A stretch of 64,000 bases of DNA, from positions 37,927,828 to 37,991,827 of the forward strand of contig NC_079876.1 of the NCBI RefSeq assembly GCF_029227915.1, in the 5' to 3' direction. A model generated the notes under the pieces. The model did not search any database. It had not been told where the DNA came from and worked only from the letters and a program-made list of their open reading frames with translations. The translations under genes and the position numbers were made by a program. Every line of letters begins with the position of its first letter. Within the stretch, counting starts at the first letter, position 1. Below, piece after piece: positions 12,657 through 24,986 of the stretch. The DNA comes from Hydractinia symbiolongicarpus. Its lineage: Eukaryota > Cnidaria > Hydrozoa > Anthoathecata > Hydractiniidae.

Positions 12657-15600
12657 TTATCACATTTATCAGGTCACAGTCCAAAGATAGTTCAATTAAG
12701 TCCCACAGTAAATCGTTTCATTGCTAAAAGCGATGCAACCTAGTAATATCAGAAGAATATCGCTAATACGAATATTTGACCCAACCGTTGTAACTCAAAC
12801 GGACTAACACCCTTAGAAAGTAAATGAAATGTAGTTTTTGAAACTGTCGCTATTTCTTCAGCGCGCGATAAGGGCTAGGATTGGTCGCACGGTAAAGAAT
12901 GACTTATTTATCTAAATTTTAAATGAAGCGCTACCACAGCGCCCAGTGTAATCGCTGAGTTCCGGCAATCATGTCAAATTAAGATGAATGTTACTACTTA
13001 GAGTCCAATTGTCTTATTTATCACATTCATCAGGTCACAGTCCAAAGTTAGTTCAATGAAATCCCACATTCATTCGTTTCCCTGTTAAAGGCGATGCAAC
13101 CTAGTAATAACAGATAAATATCGCTAAATACATGTTGGTACGAATATGTGACGCAACCGTTGTAACTCAAACGAACTGACACCGTTAAAAAGTCAATGAA
13201 ATGCACTTTTTGAAACTGTCTCTATTTCTTCAGCGCGCGCTACGGTCTAGGATTGGTCCCACAATAAAAATTGACTTATTTATTTAAATTTTTAAATGAA
13301 GCGCTACCACAGCGCCCAGTGTAATTGCTGACTTCCGGCAATCATGTCAAATTAAGAAGAATGTTATTTCTTGGAGTTCAATTGTCTCACTTATAACATT
13401 TATAAGGTCACAGTCCAAAATCAGTTCAATTAAGTCCCACATTCATTCGTTTCACTGTTAAAAGCGATGCAACCTAGTAATAACAGATAAATATCGCTAA
13501 ATACATGTTGGTACGAATATGTGACGCAACCGTTGTAACTCAAACGAACTGACACCGTTAGAAGGTAAATGAAATGTAGTTTTTGAAACTGTCGCTATTT
13601 CTTCAGCTCGCCATAACGGCTAGGATTGGTCCCACGGTAAAGAATGACTTATTTATCTAAATTTTAAAATGAAGCGTAAACCCAGTGTAATCGCTGAGTT
13701 CCGGCAATCATGTCAAATTAAGAGGAATGTGATTTCGTGGAGTCCAATTGTCTCAATTATCACATTTATAAGGTCATAGTCCAAAATCAGTTCAATTAAG
13801 TCCCACAGTCAATCGTTTCACTGTTAAAAGCGATACAACTTAGTAATATCGGTAACAATCACTAAATACATGTTGGTACGAATATGTGACGCAACTGTTG
13901 TAGTTGAAACGGACTGATACCGTTAGAAAATCAATGAAATGTAGTATTTGAAACTGTCTCTATTTCTTCAGCGCGCTAAGGGCTAGGATTGGTCCCACAA
14001 TAAAAATTGACTTAGTTATCTAAATTTTTAAATGAAGCGCTATCACAGCGCCCAGTGTAATCGCTGACTTCCGGCAATCATGTCAAATTAAGAAGAATGT
14101 TACTTCTTGGAGTCAAATTTTTTCACTTACAACATTTATAAGGTCACAGTCTAAAATCAGTTCAATTAAGTCCCACAGTCAATCGTTTCACTGTTAAAAG
14201 CGATGCAACCTAGTACTGTGAAAAAAATATCGCTAAATACATGTTGGTACGAATATGTGACGCAACCGTTGTAACTGAAGCGGATTTATACCGTTAGAAA
14301 GTCAATGAAATGTAGTTTTTGAAACTGTCGCCATTTCTTCAGCGCACGATAACGGCTAGGATTGGTCTCACAGTAAAAATGACTTATTTATTTAAATTTT
14401 CAAATGAAGTGCAACCACAGCGCCCAGAGTAATCGCTGAGTTCCGGCAATCATGTCAAATTAAGATGAATGTTACTTCTTAGAGTCCAATTGTCTTATTT
14501 ATCACATTCATCAGGTCACAGTCCAAAGTTAGTTTAATGAAGTCCCACATTCATTTGTTTCCCTGTTAAAAGCGATGCAACCTAGTAATAACAGATAAAT
14601 ATCGCTAAATACATGTTGGTACGAATATGTGACGCAACCGTTGTAACTCAAACGAACTGACACCGTTAAAAAGTCAATGAAATGCACTTTTTGAAACTGT
14701 CTCTATTTCTTCAGCGCGCGCTACGGTCTAGGATTGGTCCCACAATAAAAATTGACTTATTTATCTAAATTTTTAAATGAAGCGCTACCACAGCGCCCAG
14801 TGTAATCGCTGACTTCCGGCAATCATGTCAAATTAAGAAGAATGTTATTTCTTGGAGTCCAATTGTCTCACTTATAACATATATAAGGTCACAGTCCAAA
14901 ATCAGTTCAATTAAGTCCCACATTTAATCGTTTCACTGTTAAAAGCGATGCAACCTAGTAATATGAAAAAAATATCGCTAAATACATGTTTGTACGAATA
15001 TGTGACGCAGCCGTTTTAACTGAAGCGGATGGATACCGTTAGAAAGTCAATGAAATGTAGTTTTTGAAACTTCGCCATTTCTTCAGCGCGCGATGACGGC
15101 TAGGATTGGTCTCACAGTAAAAATGACTTATTTATCGACATTTTTAAATGAAGCGCTACCACAGCGCCCAGTGTAATCGCTGAGTTTCGGCAATCATGTC
15201 AAATTAAGATGAATGTTACTTCTTAGAGCCCAATTGTCTTATTTATCACATTCATCAGTTCACAGTCTAAAGTTAGGTCAACTAAGTCCCACATTCATTC
15301 GTTTCACTGTTAAAAGCGATGCAACCTAGAAATAACAGATAAGTATCGCTAAATACATGTTGGTACGGATATGTGACGCAACCGTTGTAACTCAAACGAA
15401 CTGACACCGTTAGAAAGTCAATGAAATGCACTTTTTGAAACTGTCGCTAATTGGTCAGCGCGCAATAACGGCTAGGATTGGTCCCCCAGTACAAAATGAC
15501 TTATTTATCTACATTTTTAAGTTAAGTGCTACCCCAGCGCTCAGGGTATTCGCTGAGTTCCGGCAATCATGTCAAATTAAGAACAATGTTATTTCTTGCA

Positions 15601-16735
15601 GTCCAATTGTCTCAATTATCACATTTATAAGGTCATAGTCCAAAATCAGTTCAATTAAATGCCACAGTCAATCGTTTCACTGTTAAAAGCGATACAACTT
15701 AGTAATATCGGTAACAATCAATAAATACATGTTGGTACGAATATGTGACGCAACTGTTGTAGTTGAAACGGACTGATACCGTTAGAAAGTCAATGAAATG
15801 TAGTTTTTGAAACTGTCGCTATTTCTACAGCGCATGATAACGGCAAGGATTGGTCCCACGGTAAGGAATGACTTATTTATCTAAATGTTTAAATGAAGCG
15901 CTACCACAGCGCCCAGTGTAATCGCTGAGTTCCGGCAATCATGTCAAATTAAGATGAATGTAACTTCTTAGAGTCCAATTGTCTCATTAATCACATTCAT
16001 CAGGTTACAGTCCAAAGTTAGTTCAATTAAGTCCCACATTCAATCGTTTCACTGTTAAAACCGATGCAACCTAGTAATTACAGATAACAATCGCTAAATA
16101 CATGTTGGTACGAATATATGTAACGCAACCGTTGTAACTGAAGCGGATTGATACCGTTAGAAAGTCAATGAAATGTAGTTCTTGAAAGTGCGCTATTTTT
16201 TCAGTGCGCGATAACGGCTATGATTGGTCCCACCGTAAAGATGACTTATTTATCGACATTTTTAAATGAAGCGCTACCTCAGCGCTCAATGTAATCGCTG
16301 AGTTCCGGCAATCACGTCAAATTAAGAAGAATGTTATTTCTTGGAGTCCAATTATCTCATTAATCACATTCATCAGGTCACAGTCCAAAGTTAGTTCAAT
16401 TAAGTCCCACATTCAATCGTTTCACTGTTAAAAGCGATGCAACCTAGTAATAACAGATAAATATCGCTAAATACATGTTGGTACGAATATATGTGACGCA
16501 ACCGTTGTAACTGAAGCGGATTGATACCGTTAGAAAGTCAATGAAATGTAGTTTTTGAAACTGTCGCCATTTCTTCAGCGCACGATAACGGCTAGGATTG
16601 GTCTCACAGTAAAAATGACTTATTTATTTAAATTTTCAAATGAAGCGCTACCACAGATCTCAGTGTAATCGCTGAGTTCCGGCAATCACGTCAAATTAAG
16701 AAGAATGTTATTTCTTGGAGTCCAAATGTCTCATT
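12657..16735 (+). repeat. 4079-bp (11-monomer) tandem duplication, copy 1
   Basis: Nearly every line from about 12.66 kb recurs 4077-4079 bp later. Anchors include the hairpin-deleted gaagcgtaaaccc at 13671 and 17749, ttaaattgcc-type aattaaatgccac at about 15653 and 19732, and tcagggtattcgctg at 15541 and 19620. Copy 1 has a 2-bp gc deletion in the CpG cluster near 13972, which changes the offset from 4077 to 4079. A patch around 12860-12960 does not match copy 2 and looks like later conversion or exchange. Part of this copy (14.42-15.6 kb) also matches 11.46-12.65 kb at 2959 bp (8 monomers). Confidence 0.88.
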
Positions 16736-19700
16736 TATCACATTTATCAGGTCACAGTCCAAAGATAGTTCAATTAAGTCCCACAGTAAATTGTTTCATT
16801 GCTAAAAGCGATGCAACCTAGTAATATCAGAAGAATATCGCTAATACGAATATTTGACCCAACCGTTGTAACTCAAACGGACTAACACCCTTAGAAAGTA
16901 AATGAAATGTAGTTTTTGAAACTGTCGCTATTTCTTCAGCTCGGGATAACGGCTAGGATTGGTCCCACGGTAAAAATGACTTATTTATCTAAATTTTAAA
17001 TGAAGCGCTACCACAGCGCCCAGTGTAATCGCTGAGTTCCGGCAATCATGTCAAATTAAGATGAATGTTACTACTTAGAGTCCAATTGTCTTAATTATCA
17101 CATTCATCAGGTCACAGTCCAAAGTTAGTTCAATGAAGTCCCACATTCATTCGTTTCCCTGTTAAAGGCGATGCAACCTAGTAATAACAGATAAATATCG
17201 CTAAATACATGTTGGTACGAATATGTGACGCAACCGTTGTAACTCAAACGAACTGACACCGTTAAAAAGTCAATGAAATGCACTTTTTGAAACTGTCTCT
17301 ATTTCTTCAGCGCGCGCTACGGTCTAGGATTGATCCCACAATAAAAATTGACTTATTTATTTAAATTTTTAAATGAAGCGCTACCACAGCGCCCAGTGTA
17401 ATTGCTGACTTCCGGCAATCATGTCAAATTAAGAAGAATGTTATTTCTTGGAGTTCAATTGTCTCACTTATAACATTTATAAGGTCACAGTCCAAAATCA
17501 GTTCAATTAAGTCCCACATTCATTCGTTTCACTGTTAAAAGCGATGCAACCTAGTAATAACAGATAAATATCGCTAAATACATGTTGGTACGAATATGTG
17601 ACGCAACCGTTGTAACTCAAACGAACTGACACCGTTAGAAGGTAAATGAAATGTAGTTTTTGAAACTGTCTCTATTTCTTCAGCTCGCCATAACGGCTAG
17701 GATTGGTCCCACGGTAAAGAATGACTTATTTATCTAAATTTTAAAATGAAGCGTAAACCCAGTGTAATCGCTGAGTTCCGGCAATCATGTCAAATTAAGA
17801 GGAATGTGATTTCGTGGAGTCCAATTGTCTCAATTATCACATTTATAAGGTCATAGTCCAAAATCAGTTCAATTAAGTCCCACAGTCAATCGTTTCACTG
17901 TTAAAAGCGATACAACTTAGTAATATCGGTAACAATCACTAAATACATGTTGGTACGAATATGTGACGCAACTGTTGTAGTTGAAACGGACTGATACCGT
18001 TAGAAAATCAATGAAATGTAGTATTTGAAACTGTCTCTATTTCTTCAGCGCGCGCTAAGGGCTAGGATTGGTCCCACAATAAAAATTGACTTAGTTATCT
18101 AAATTTTTAAATGAAGCGCTATCACAGCGCCCAGTGTAATCGCTGACTTCCGGCAATCATGTCAAATTAAGAAGAATGTTACTTCTTGGAGTCAAATTTT
18201 TTCACTTACAACATTTATAAGGTCACAGTCTAAAATCAGTTCAATTAAGTCCCACAGTCAATCGTTTCACTGTTAAAAGCGATGCAACCTAGTACTGTGA
18301 AAAAAATATCGCTAAATACATGTTGGTACGAATATGTGACGCAACCGTTGTAACTGAAGCGGATTTATACCGTTAGAAAGTCAATGAAATGTAGTTTTTG
18401 AAACTGTCGCCATTTCTTCAGCGCACGATAACGGCTAGGATTGGTCTCACAGTAAAAATGACTTATTTATTTAAATTTTCAAATGAAGTGCAACCACAGC
18501 GCCCAGAGTAATCGCTGAGTTCCGGCAATCATGTCAAATTAAGATGAATGTTACTTCTTAGAGTCCAATTGTCTTATTTATCACATTCATCAGGTCACAG
18601 TCCAAAGTTAGTTTAATGAAGTCCCACATTCATTTGTTTCCCTGTTAAAAGCGATGCAACCTAGTAATAACAGATAAATATCGCTAAATACATGTTGGTA
18701 CGAATATGTGACGCAACCGTTGTAACTCAAACGAACTGACACCGTTAAAAAGTCAATGAAATGCACTTTTTGAAACTGTCTCTATTTCTTCAGCGCGCGC
18801 TACGGTCTAGGATTGGTCCCACAATAAAAATTGACTTATTTATCTAAATTTTTAAATGAAGCGCTACCACAGCGCCCAGTGTAATCGCTGACTTCCGGCA
18901 ATCATGTCAAATTAAGAAGAATGTTATTTCTTGGAGTCCAATTGTCTCACTTATAACATATATAAGGTCACAGTCCAAAATCAGTTCAATTAAGTCCCAC
19001 ATTTAATCGTTTCACTGTTAAAAGCGATGCAACCTAGTAATATGAAAAAAATATCGCTAAATACATGTTTGTACGAATATGTGACGCAGCCGTTTTAACT
19101 GAAGCGGATGGATACCGTTAGAAAGTCAATGAAATGTAGTTTTTGAAACTTCGCCATTTCTTCAGCGCGCGATGACGGCTAGGATTGGTCTCACAGTAAA
19201 AATGACTTATTTATCGACATTTTTAAATGAAGCGCTACCACAGCGCCCAGTGTAATCGCTGAGTTTCGGCAATCATGTCAAATTAAGATGAATGTTACTT
19301 CTTAGAGCCCAATTGTCTTATTTATCACATTCATCAGTTCACAGTCTAAAGTTAGGTCAACTAAGTCCCACATTCATTCGTTTCACTGTTAAAAGCGATG
19401 CAACCTAGAAATAACAGATAAGTATCGCTAAATACATGTTGGTACGGATATGTGACGCAACCGTTGTAACTCAAACGAACTGACACCGTTAGAAAGTCAA
19501 TGAAATGCACTTTTTGAAACTGTCGCTAATTGGTCAGCGCGCAATAACGGCTAGGATTGGTCCCCCAGTACAAAATGACTTATTTATCTACATTTTTAAG
19601 TTAAGTGCTACCCCAGCGCTCAGGGTATTCGCTGAGTTCCGGCAATCATGTCAAAGTAAGAACAATGTTATTTCTTGCAGTCCAATTGTCTCAATTATCA

Positions 19701-20814
19701 CATTTATAAGGTCATAGTCCAAAATCAGTTCAATTAAATGCCACAGTCAATCGTTTCACTGTTAAAAGCGATACAACTTAGTAATATCGGTAACAATCAA
19801 TAAATACATGTTGGTACGAATATGTGACGCAACTGTTGTAGTTGAAACGGACTGATACCGTTAGAAAGTCAATGAAATGTAGTTTTTGAAACTGTCGCTA
19901 TTTCTACAGCGCATGATAACGGCAAGGATTGGTCCCACGGTAAGGAATGACTTATTTATCTAAATGTTTAAATGAAGCGCTACCACAGCGCCCAGTGTAA
20001 TCGCTGAGTTCCGGCAATCATGTCAAATTAAGATGAATGTAACTTCTTAGAGTCCAATTGTCTCATTAATCACATTCATCAGGTTACAGTCCAAAGTTAG
20101 TTCAATTAAGTCCCACATTCAATCGTTTCACTGTTAAAACCGATGCAACCTAGTAATTACAGATAACAATCGCTAAATACATGTTGGTACGAATATATGT
20201 AACGCAACCGTTGTAACTGAAGCGGATTGATACCGTTAGAAAGTCAATGAAATGTAGTTCTTGAAAGTGCGCTATTTTTTCAGTGCGCGATAACGGCTAT
20301 GATTGGTCCCACCGTAAAGATGACTTATTTATCGACATTTTTAAATGAAGCGCTACCTCAACGCTCAATGTAATCGCTGAGTTCCGGCAATCACGTCAAA
20401 TTAAGAAGAATGTTATTTCTTGGAGTCCAATTATCTCATTAATCACATTCATCAGGTCACAGTCCAAAGTTAGTTCAATTAAGTCCCACATTCAATCGTT
20501 TCACTGTTAAAAGCGATGCAACCTAGTAATAACAGATAAATATCGCTAAATACATGTTGGTACGAATATATGTGACGCAACCGTTGTAACTGAAGCGGAT
20601 TGATACCGTTAGAAAGTCAATGAAATTTAGTTTTTGAAACTGTCGCCATTTCTTCAGCGCACGATAACGGCTAGGATTGGTCTCACAGTAAAAATGACTT
20701 ATTTATTTAAATTTTCAAATGAAGCGCTACCACAGATCTCAGTGTAATCGCTGAGTTCCGGCAATCACGTCAAATTAAGAAGAATGTTATTTCTTGGAGT
20801 CCAAATGTCTCATT
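16736..20814 (+). repeat. 4079-bp (11-monomer) tandem duplication, copy 2
   Basis: Near-identical to copy 1 with only scattered single-base differences, for example gtcaaattaagaac versus gtcaaagtaagaac (15572 and 19651) and cctcagcgctc versus cctcaacgctc (16276 and 20355). A further partial match continues to about 21.05 kb, where cttatttatc becomes cttttttatc and the sequence joins the block A/B type. The very low divergence indicates a recent event relative to most of the left array. Confidence 0.88.
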
Positions 20815-20969
20815 TATCACATTTATCAGGTCACAGTCCAAAGATAGTTCAATTAAGTCCCACAGTAAATTGTTTCATTGCTAAAAGCGATGCAACCTAG
20901 TAATATCAGAAGAATATCGCTAATACGAATATTTGACCCAACCGTTGTAACTCAAACGGACTAACACCC

Positions 20970-22622
20970 TTAGAAAGTAAATGAAATGTAGTTTTTGAAA
21001 CTGTCGCTATTTCTTCAGCTCGGGATAACGGCTAGGATTGGTCCCACGGTAAAAATGACTTTTTTATCTAAATTTTAATATGAAGCGCTACCACATCGCC
21101 CAGTGTAATCGCTGAGTTCCGCAATCATGTCAAATTAAGATGAATGTTACTTCTTAGAGTCCAATTGTCTTATTTATCACATTTATAAGGTCATAGTCCA
21201 AAATCAGTTCAATTAAGTCCCACAGTCAATCGTTTTACTGTTAAAAGCGATGCAACCTAGTAATAACAGATGAATATCGCTAAATACATGTTGGTACGAA
21301 TATGTGACGCAACCGTTGTAACTCAAACGAACTGACACCGTTAGAAAATCAATGAAATGCACTTTTTTAAACTGTCGCTAATTCGTCAGCGCGCAATAAC
21401 GGGTAGGATTGGTTCCCCAGTACAAAATGACTTATTTATCTACATTTTTAAATTAAGTGCTACCCCAGCGCTCAGTGTAATTGCTGAGTTCCGGCAATCA
21501 TGTCAAATTAAGAAGAATGTGATTTCTTGGAGACCAATTGTCTCAATTATCACATTTATAAGGTCATAGTCCAAAATCAGTTCAATTAAGTCCCACAGTC
21601 AATCGTCTCACTGTTAAAAGCGATGCAACTTAGTAATATCGGTAACAATCACTAAATACATGTTGGTACGAATATGTGACGCAAGTGTTGTAGTTGAAAC
21701 GGTCTGATACTGTTAGAAAATCAATGAAATGTAGTATTTGAAACTGTCTCTCTTTCTTCAGCGCGCGCTAAGGGCTAGGATTGGTCCCACAATAAAAATT
21801 GACTTATTTATCTAAATTTTTAAATGAAGCGCTACCACAGCGCCCAGTGTAATCGCTGACTTCCGGCAATCATGTGAAATCAAGAAGAATGTTATTTCTT
21901 GGAGTCAAACTGTCTCACTTATAACATTTATAAGGTCACAGTCCAAAATCAGTTCAATTAAGTCCCACAGTCAATCGTTTCACTGTTAAAAGCGATGCAA
22001 CTTAGTAATATGAAAAAATATCGCTAAATACATGTTGGTACGAATATGTGACGCAACCGTTGTAACTGAAGCGGATTGATACCGATAGAAAGTCAATGAA
22101 TTGTAGTTTTTGAAACTGTCGCCATTTCTTCAGCGCACGATAACGGCTAGGATTGGTCTCACAGTAAAAATGACTTATTTATTTAAATTTTCAAATGAAG
22201 CGCTACCACAGATCTCAGTGTAATCGCTGAGTTCCGGCAATCACGTCAAATTAAGAAGAATGTTATTTCTTGGAGTCCAAATGTCTCATTTATCACATTT
22301 ATCAGGTCACAGTCCAAAGATAGTTCAATTAAGTCCCACAGTAAATCGTTTCATTGCTAAAAGCGATGCAACCTAGTAATATCAGAAGAATATCGCTAAT
22401 ACGAATATTTGACCCAGCCGTTGTAACTCAAACGGACTGACACCGTTAGAAAGTCAATGAAATGCACTTTTTGAAACTGTCTCTATTTCTTCAGCGCGCG
22501 CTACGGTCTAGGATTGGTCCCACAATAAAAATTGACTTATTTATCTAAATTTTTAAATGAAGCGCTACCACAGCGCCCAGTGTAATCGCTGACTTCCGGC
22601 AATCATGTGAAATTACGAAGAA
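20970..22622 (+). repeat. Paralogous satellite block C, left part (interrupted by Helitron)
   Basis: This is the counterpart of 2.82-4.474 kb. It contains the ATGCAC-type monomer at 21357 (equivalent to 3208), the agatct variant at 22207, and the 11-bp deletion monomer at about 22396. It ends in gaaattacgaagaa, one substitution from the block A sequence gaaattaagaagaa. The Helitron follows directly. Confidence 0.88.
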
Positions 22623-22658
22623 CTAGTAGATTAGGCCCGTGGAAAAATCCACTTAGGC
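22623..22658 (-). other. Helitron 3' end: hairpin plus CTAG terminus
   Basis: On the plus strand GTGGA (22639-22643), loop AAAA, TCCAC (22648-22652) form a 5-bp stem. Outer pairs GCC (22635-22637) with GGC (22656-22658) lengthen it across a small internal bulge. On the element's own strand the inner stem is followed by 12 nt and then the terminal CTAG, followed by T of the satellite. Spacing of about 10-12 nt between hairpin and CTRR is typical of Helitron 3' termini. Confidence 0.88.
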
Positions 22659-22699
22659 AGAAAAACAATTGAAAAGTTCTGTCATTTGAATTTTGATGA

Positions 22700-23975
22700 C
22701 ATCAGCAAATATTTCAGTATATTGAATATGCCTTTTACTAAAAAAAATAATCTGAAAATGCATAAAAAGAAAGTATATAAGTCATAATTTAACAAAAAAG
22801 TTCTTAAAATCTAACACAAAATATCAAATGTCAAATCGCATGAAATCCTCCCAACAAAACGTCAGACAAAATATTAAAAACAACAGCGTGCAAGGTGTAA
22901 AATCTAGTTAGTAGAAAGTTACAACATTGACAGTCACAACCCAGACAGTTACGACAACAATAATAATAATGTCAGAAATAACACATCTCAAATATGTATA
23001 CATCTTATTATGTGATTATGTTGAAAACCTTCAATATTTTAATCTGAAATGTCGAAAAGAAAGGCTTGCAACAGTAAGCACAGATCTATGAAATAAGTTC
23101 TTTATGCATTTTAAACATTGTCTTTTCCCTAAATGCTTATATAACAATACAACCTGAACAACATAAAAAAGCCAAACTTAAACAAACCCAAAACACCAAA
23201 AAACAAAAAGTTAAACTTTGAAAAATCATTTATTCGGTTGCATACCATCCTCTCCCGCAAAAATATGCACAAAATGTAAAAATTAACCGGTTAACAAAAC
23301 AATTTTTTTGTCTCATGATCCGTACTGACTTTACCAAACATTTTAAACTGAAATGTCGAAAAAGCAATGAGCAAGGAGTATATTTTAAATCAACAAAAAT
23401 CATTATTTTGAAAACATTTTATATATATATATGGTCCTTCCTCACAAAAGTTTACAATAAATGTAGAACACAAAGGTTTATGAGGAGCAAATCAAAATAT
23501 GAACAAAAATCAGTTCAATTGGCATGTTTTATATTGTTTTCACCCATAGAATCTTCCACAAAATTGATATGAAACCCATCAAATTCAACTCAGAAAAAGC
23601 AGTCATTTAAGTGCATACAAAAATACAACTTGGAAAGTGTAAAATATCAAATTATTTTTTTAGTATATATACTTGCATATGGTCCTCCCTCACAAAAGTT
23701 AAACAGTCATCACCAAATATCTATTCCCGTAATTACATTACTTACAGTTAGTTTAAAGCTTAAAAAAAGTTTATAAAACAAAATATAAAAAAAATCCAAC
23801 TTCAGCTCACAGTCTAATTGTACAAAAATTTGTTCTTTCAGTATTTTGCAGGTGGTCTTTTTCCACAAAAGTTTACACAACATTTAAAAAACAGCAGTTT
23901 GCAACACAAACAATATAATCGGCAACCATACTATTCTCTGCTGAGAAATTTTAACCACAAATGTAAAAAACCCAG
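22700..23975. repeat. Degenerate internal repeats of the Helitron, cluster 1
   Basis: A loose unit of roughly 90-120 bp recurs with heavy divergence. Its order is atttcggtatat, then tggtcctccctcacaaaagttta, then aaatgtgaaaaa, then cagtttgcaac. Clear instances of the central part are 23431-23455 (tggtccttcctcacaaaag), 23680-23700 (tggtcctccctcacaaaag) and 23853-23875 (tggtctttttccacaaaag). Weaker ones lie near 22710, 23040, 23250 and 23915. Irregular spacing and indels suggest an old minisatellite. Confidence 0.6.
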
Positions 23976-24189
23976 GTAAATTTCCCAAAAAATGTCAACA
24001 AACTTTGTAAAAATATTAACCACTACCCTTGTAAAAATATATAACCTTGTAATTTACATGCGAGCTTACAGAAGTTTAACAGGATGTCAACAACAAACCA
24101 ATAAAACTTACTCCAATTAACGCACACACTTTAGTTTTACAAAATCATTCCTCTTAAAGTAAAATTTTTCCTCACACTACCCTAAAAGT

Positions 24190-24430
24190 TCAATAAGTCT
24201 TTGAAAGATTTTGTGGCTTGTTACATCATAATTCGTGCTCAAATAAGATCCCTAAGTTTGACTACTAAGGTGGATATAAATAGCTAAAAGAGGAATAACA
24301 ACATTAATCATCAGTTAGCTAGCTAGGTTTAGATATGGAGCTTGAAGGTAACATTAGATAAGACAGATACCCAGTTAAATATAGTTAAACTGGGAAGACG
24401 CCAGCTAGCTATTTATGCTTAGTAAAACAC
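24190..24430. repeat. Diverged direct repeat within Helitron, copy 1
   Basis: Shares an ordered set of motifs with 25710-25960 at an offset of about 1520-1540 bp. These are ttgtggcttgtta (24211 and 25732), ctaag followed by a tagct-rich stretch, then cagttaaatatagttaaactggga versus cagttgaatataaactggaga (24372 and 25900), then agctagctattta versus agctaggtataaa. Only part of each copy aligns by eye. It implies an old internal duplication of about 1.5 kb. Confidence 0.55.
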
Positions 24431-24444
24431 ATATAAAGAGAAAC

Positions 24445-24700
24445 AATAGCAATATAAAAATTATGACATTTGCAGTAAGTTCAACAAACCAAAAGTTTCG
24501 CTAGCACATTTGTTTGATAACATTAATTATGCAAAAAAGTGTAAAAAAAAAATGCGGTAAAATATAAAGAATTTGAAGCTCTTAAGTGACTTTTTCCTGG
24601 CAAATGCGAGTCTGCCTGACTCGTAACTCTAGCGACATAAAAACATAACGTCTAAAAATATCAAAAAGGTTCTTACTATTTGTGAATCCAAATCTACTTT
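24445..24700. other. Helitron interior, AT-rich, nothing recognised
   Basis: Between the first tagct-rich patch and the pyrimidine-rich tract I see no open frame, RNA gene or repeat that I can support. There is a 10-base A run near 24544. Confidence 0.5.
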
Positions 24701-24714
24701 AAACCCAAGCTCTC

Positions 24715-24810
24715 ATTTTCTACTTCTAACTTTTCTTTACTACTTCTAGCTCCACTCTTCACTTTCGAATTAACTTCTTGTGGCTTCTAACTTTACTTGT
24801 GTACTTCTAT
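24715..24810. repeat. Pyrimidine-rich degenerate tandem repeat (acttcta unit)
   Basis: The words tctacttctaac, ctacttctagct, aacttcttgtgg, cttctaactttac and gtacttctatg follow each other, forming a short degenerate repeat of about 7-14 bp on the plus strand. It is a C+T-rich tract inside otherwise A-rich sequence, with no sign of coding. Confidence 0.55.
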
Positions 24811-24986
24811 GTTCACATAAAATATATATAAAAAAGAACAGAGTGTAAAACCAATTGGCAAATTTTTAGGCTAATTAGTCAAATTAGAAATGCAAAAACA
24901 AAGTTTGAGTCATAATTCATGTTAAAACAACAACAATCAATTTAACAGTTCATTTTACGTCAATTTTTGCACTAAATTTCCAACAC

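Larger units (their letters stand above)
1..22622 (+). repeat. Satellite array, left segment (~372-bp monomer, ~61 copies)
   Basis: Head-to-tail tandem repeat, all copies in the same orientation. The landmark ctaggattgg occurs at 271, 643, 1015, 1390, 1762 (as ctaggattgg after aaggg) and 2137, giving spacings of 372, 372, 375, 372 and 375. The segment is AT-rich with a short GC-rich CpG cluster (cagcgcgcgataacgg) just before the landmark. Several subtypes are interleaved: ATGCAC versus ATGTAG after the 'caatgaa' motif, an 11-bp deletion subtype, and an agatct subtype. No gene, RNA gene or second mobile element is visible. The array enters from the window edge and ends exactly at the Helitron junction. 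Family not recognised. Confidence 0.97.

Noticed and set aside
1-22622. CRISPR array
   Set aside because: The repeat is a contiguous ~372-bp unit without short direct repeats separated by unique spacers, and there are no cas genes.
23315-23572. 85-codon frame inside the Helitron
   Set aside because: Lies over degenerate AT-rich repeats, has low-complexity composition and shows no Rep, helicase or other domain.
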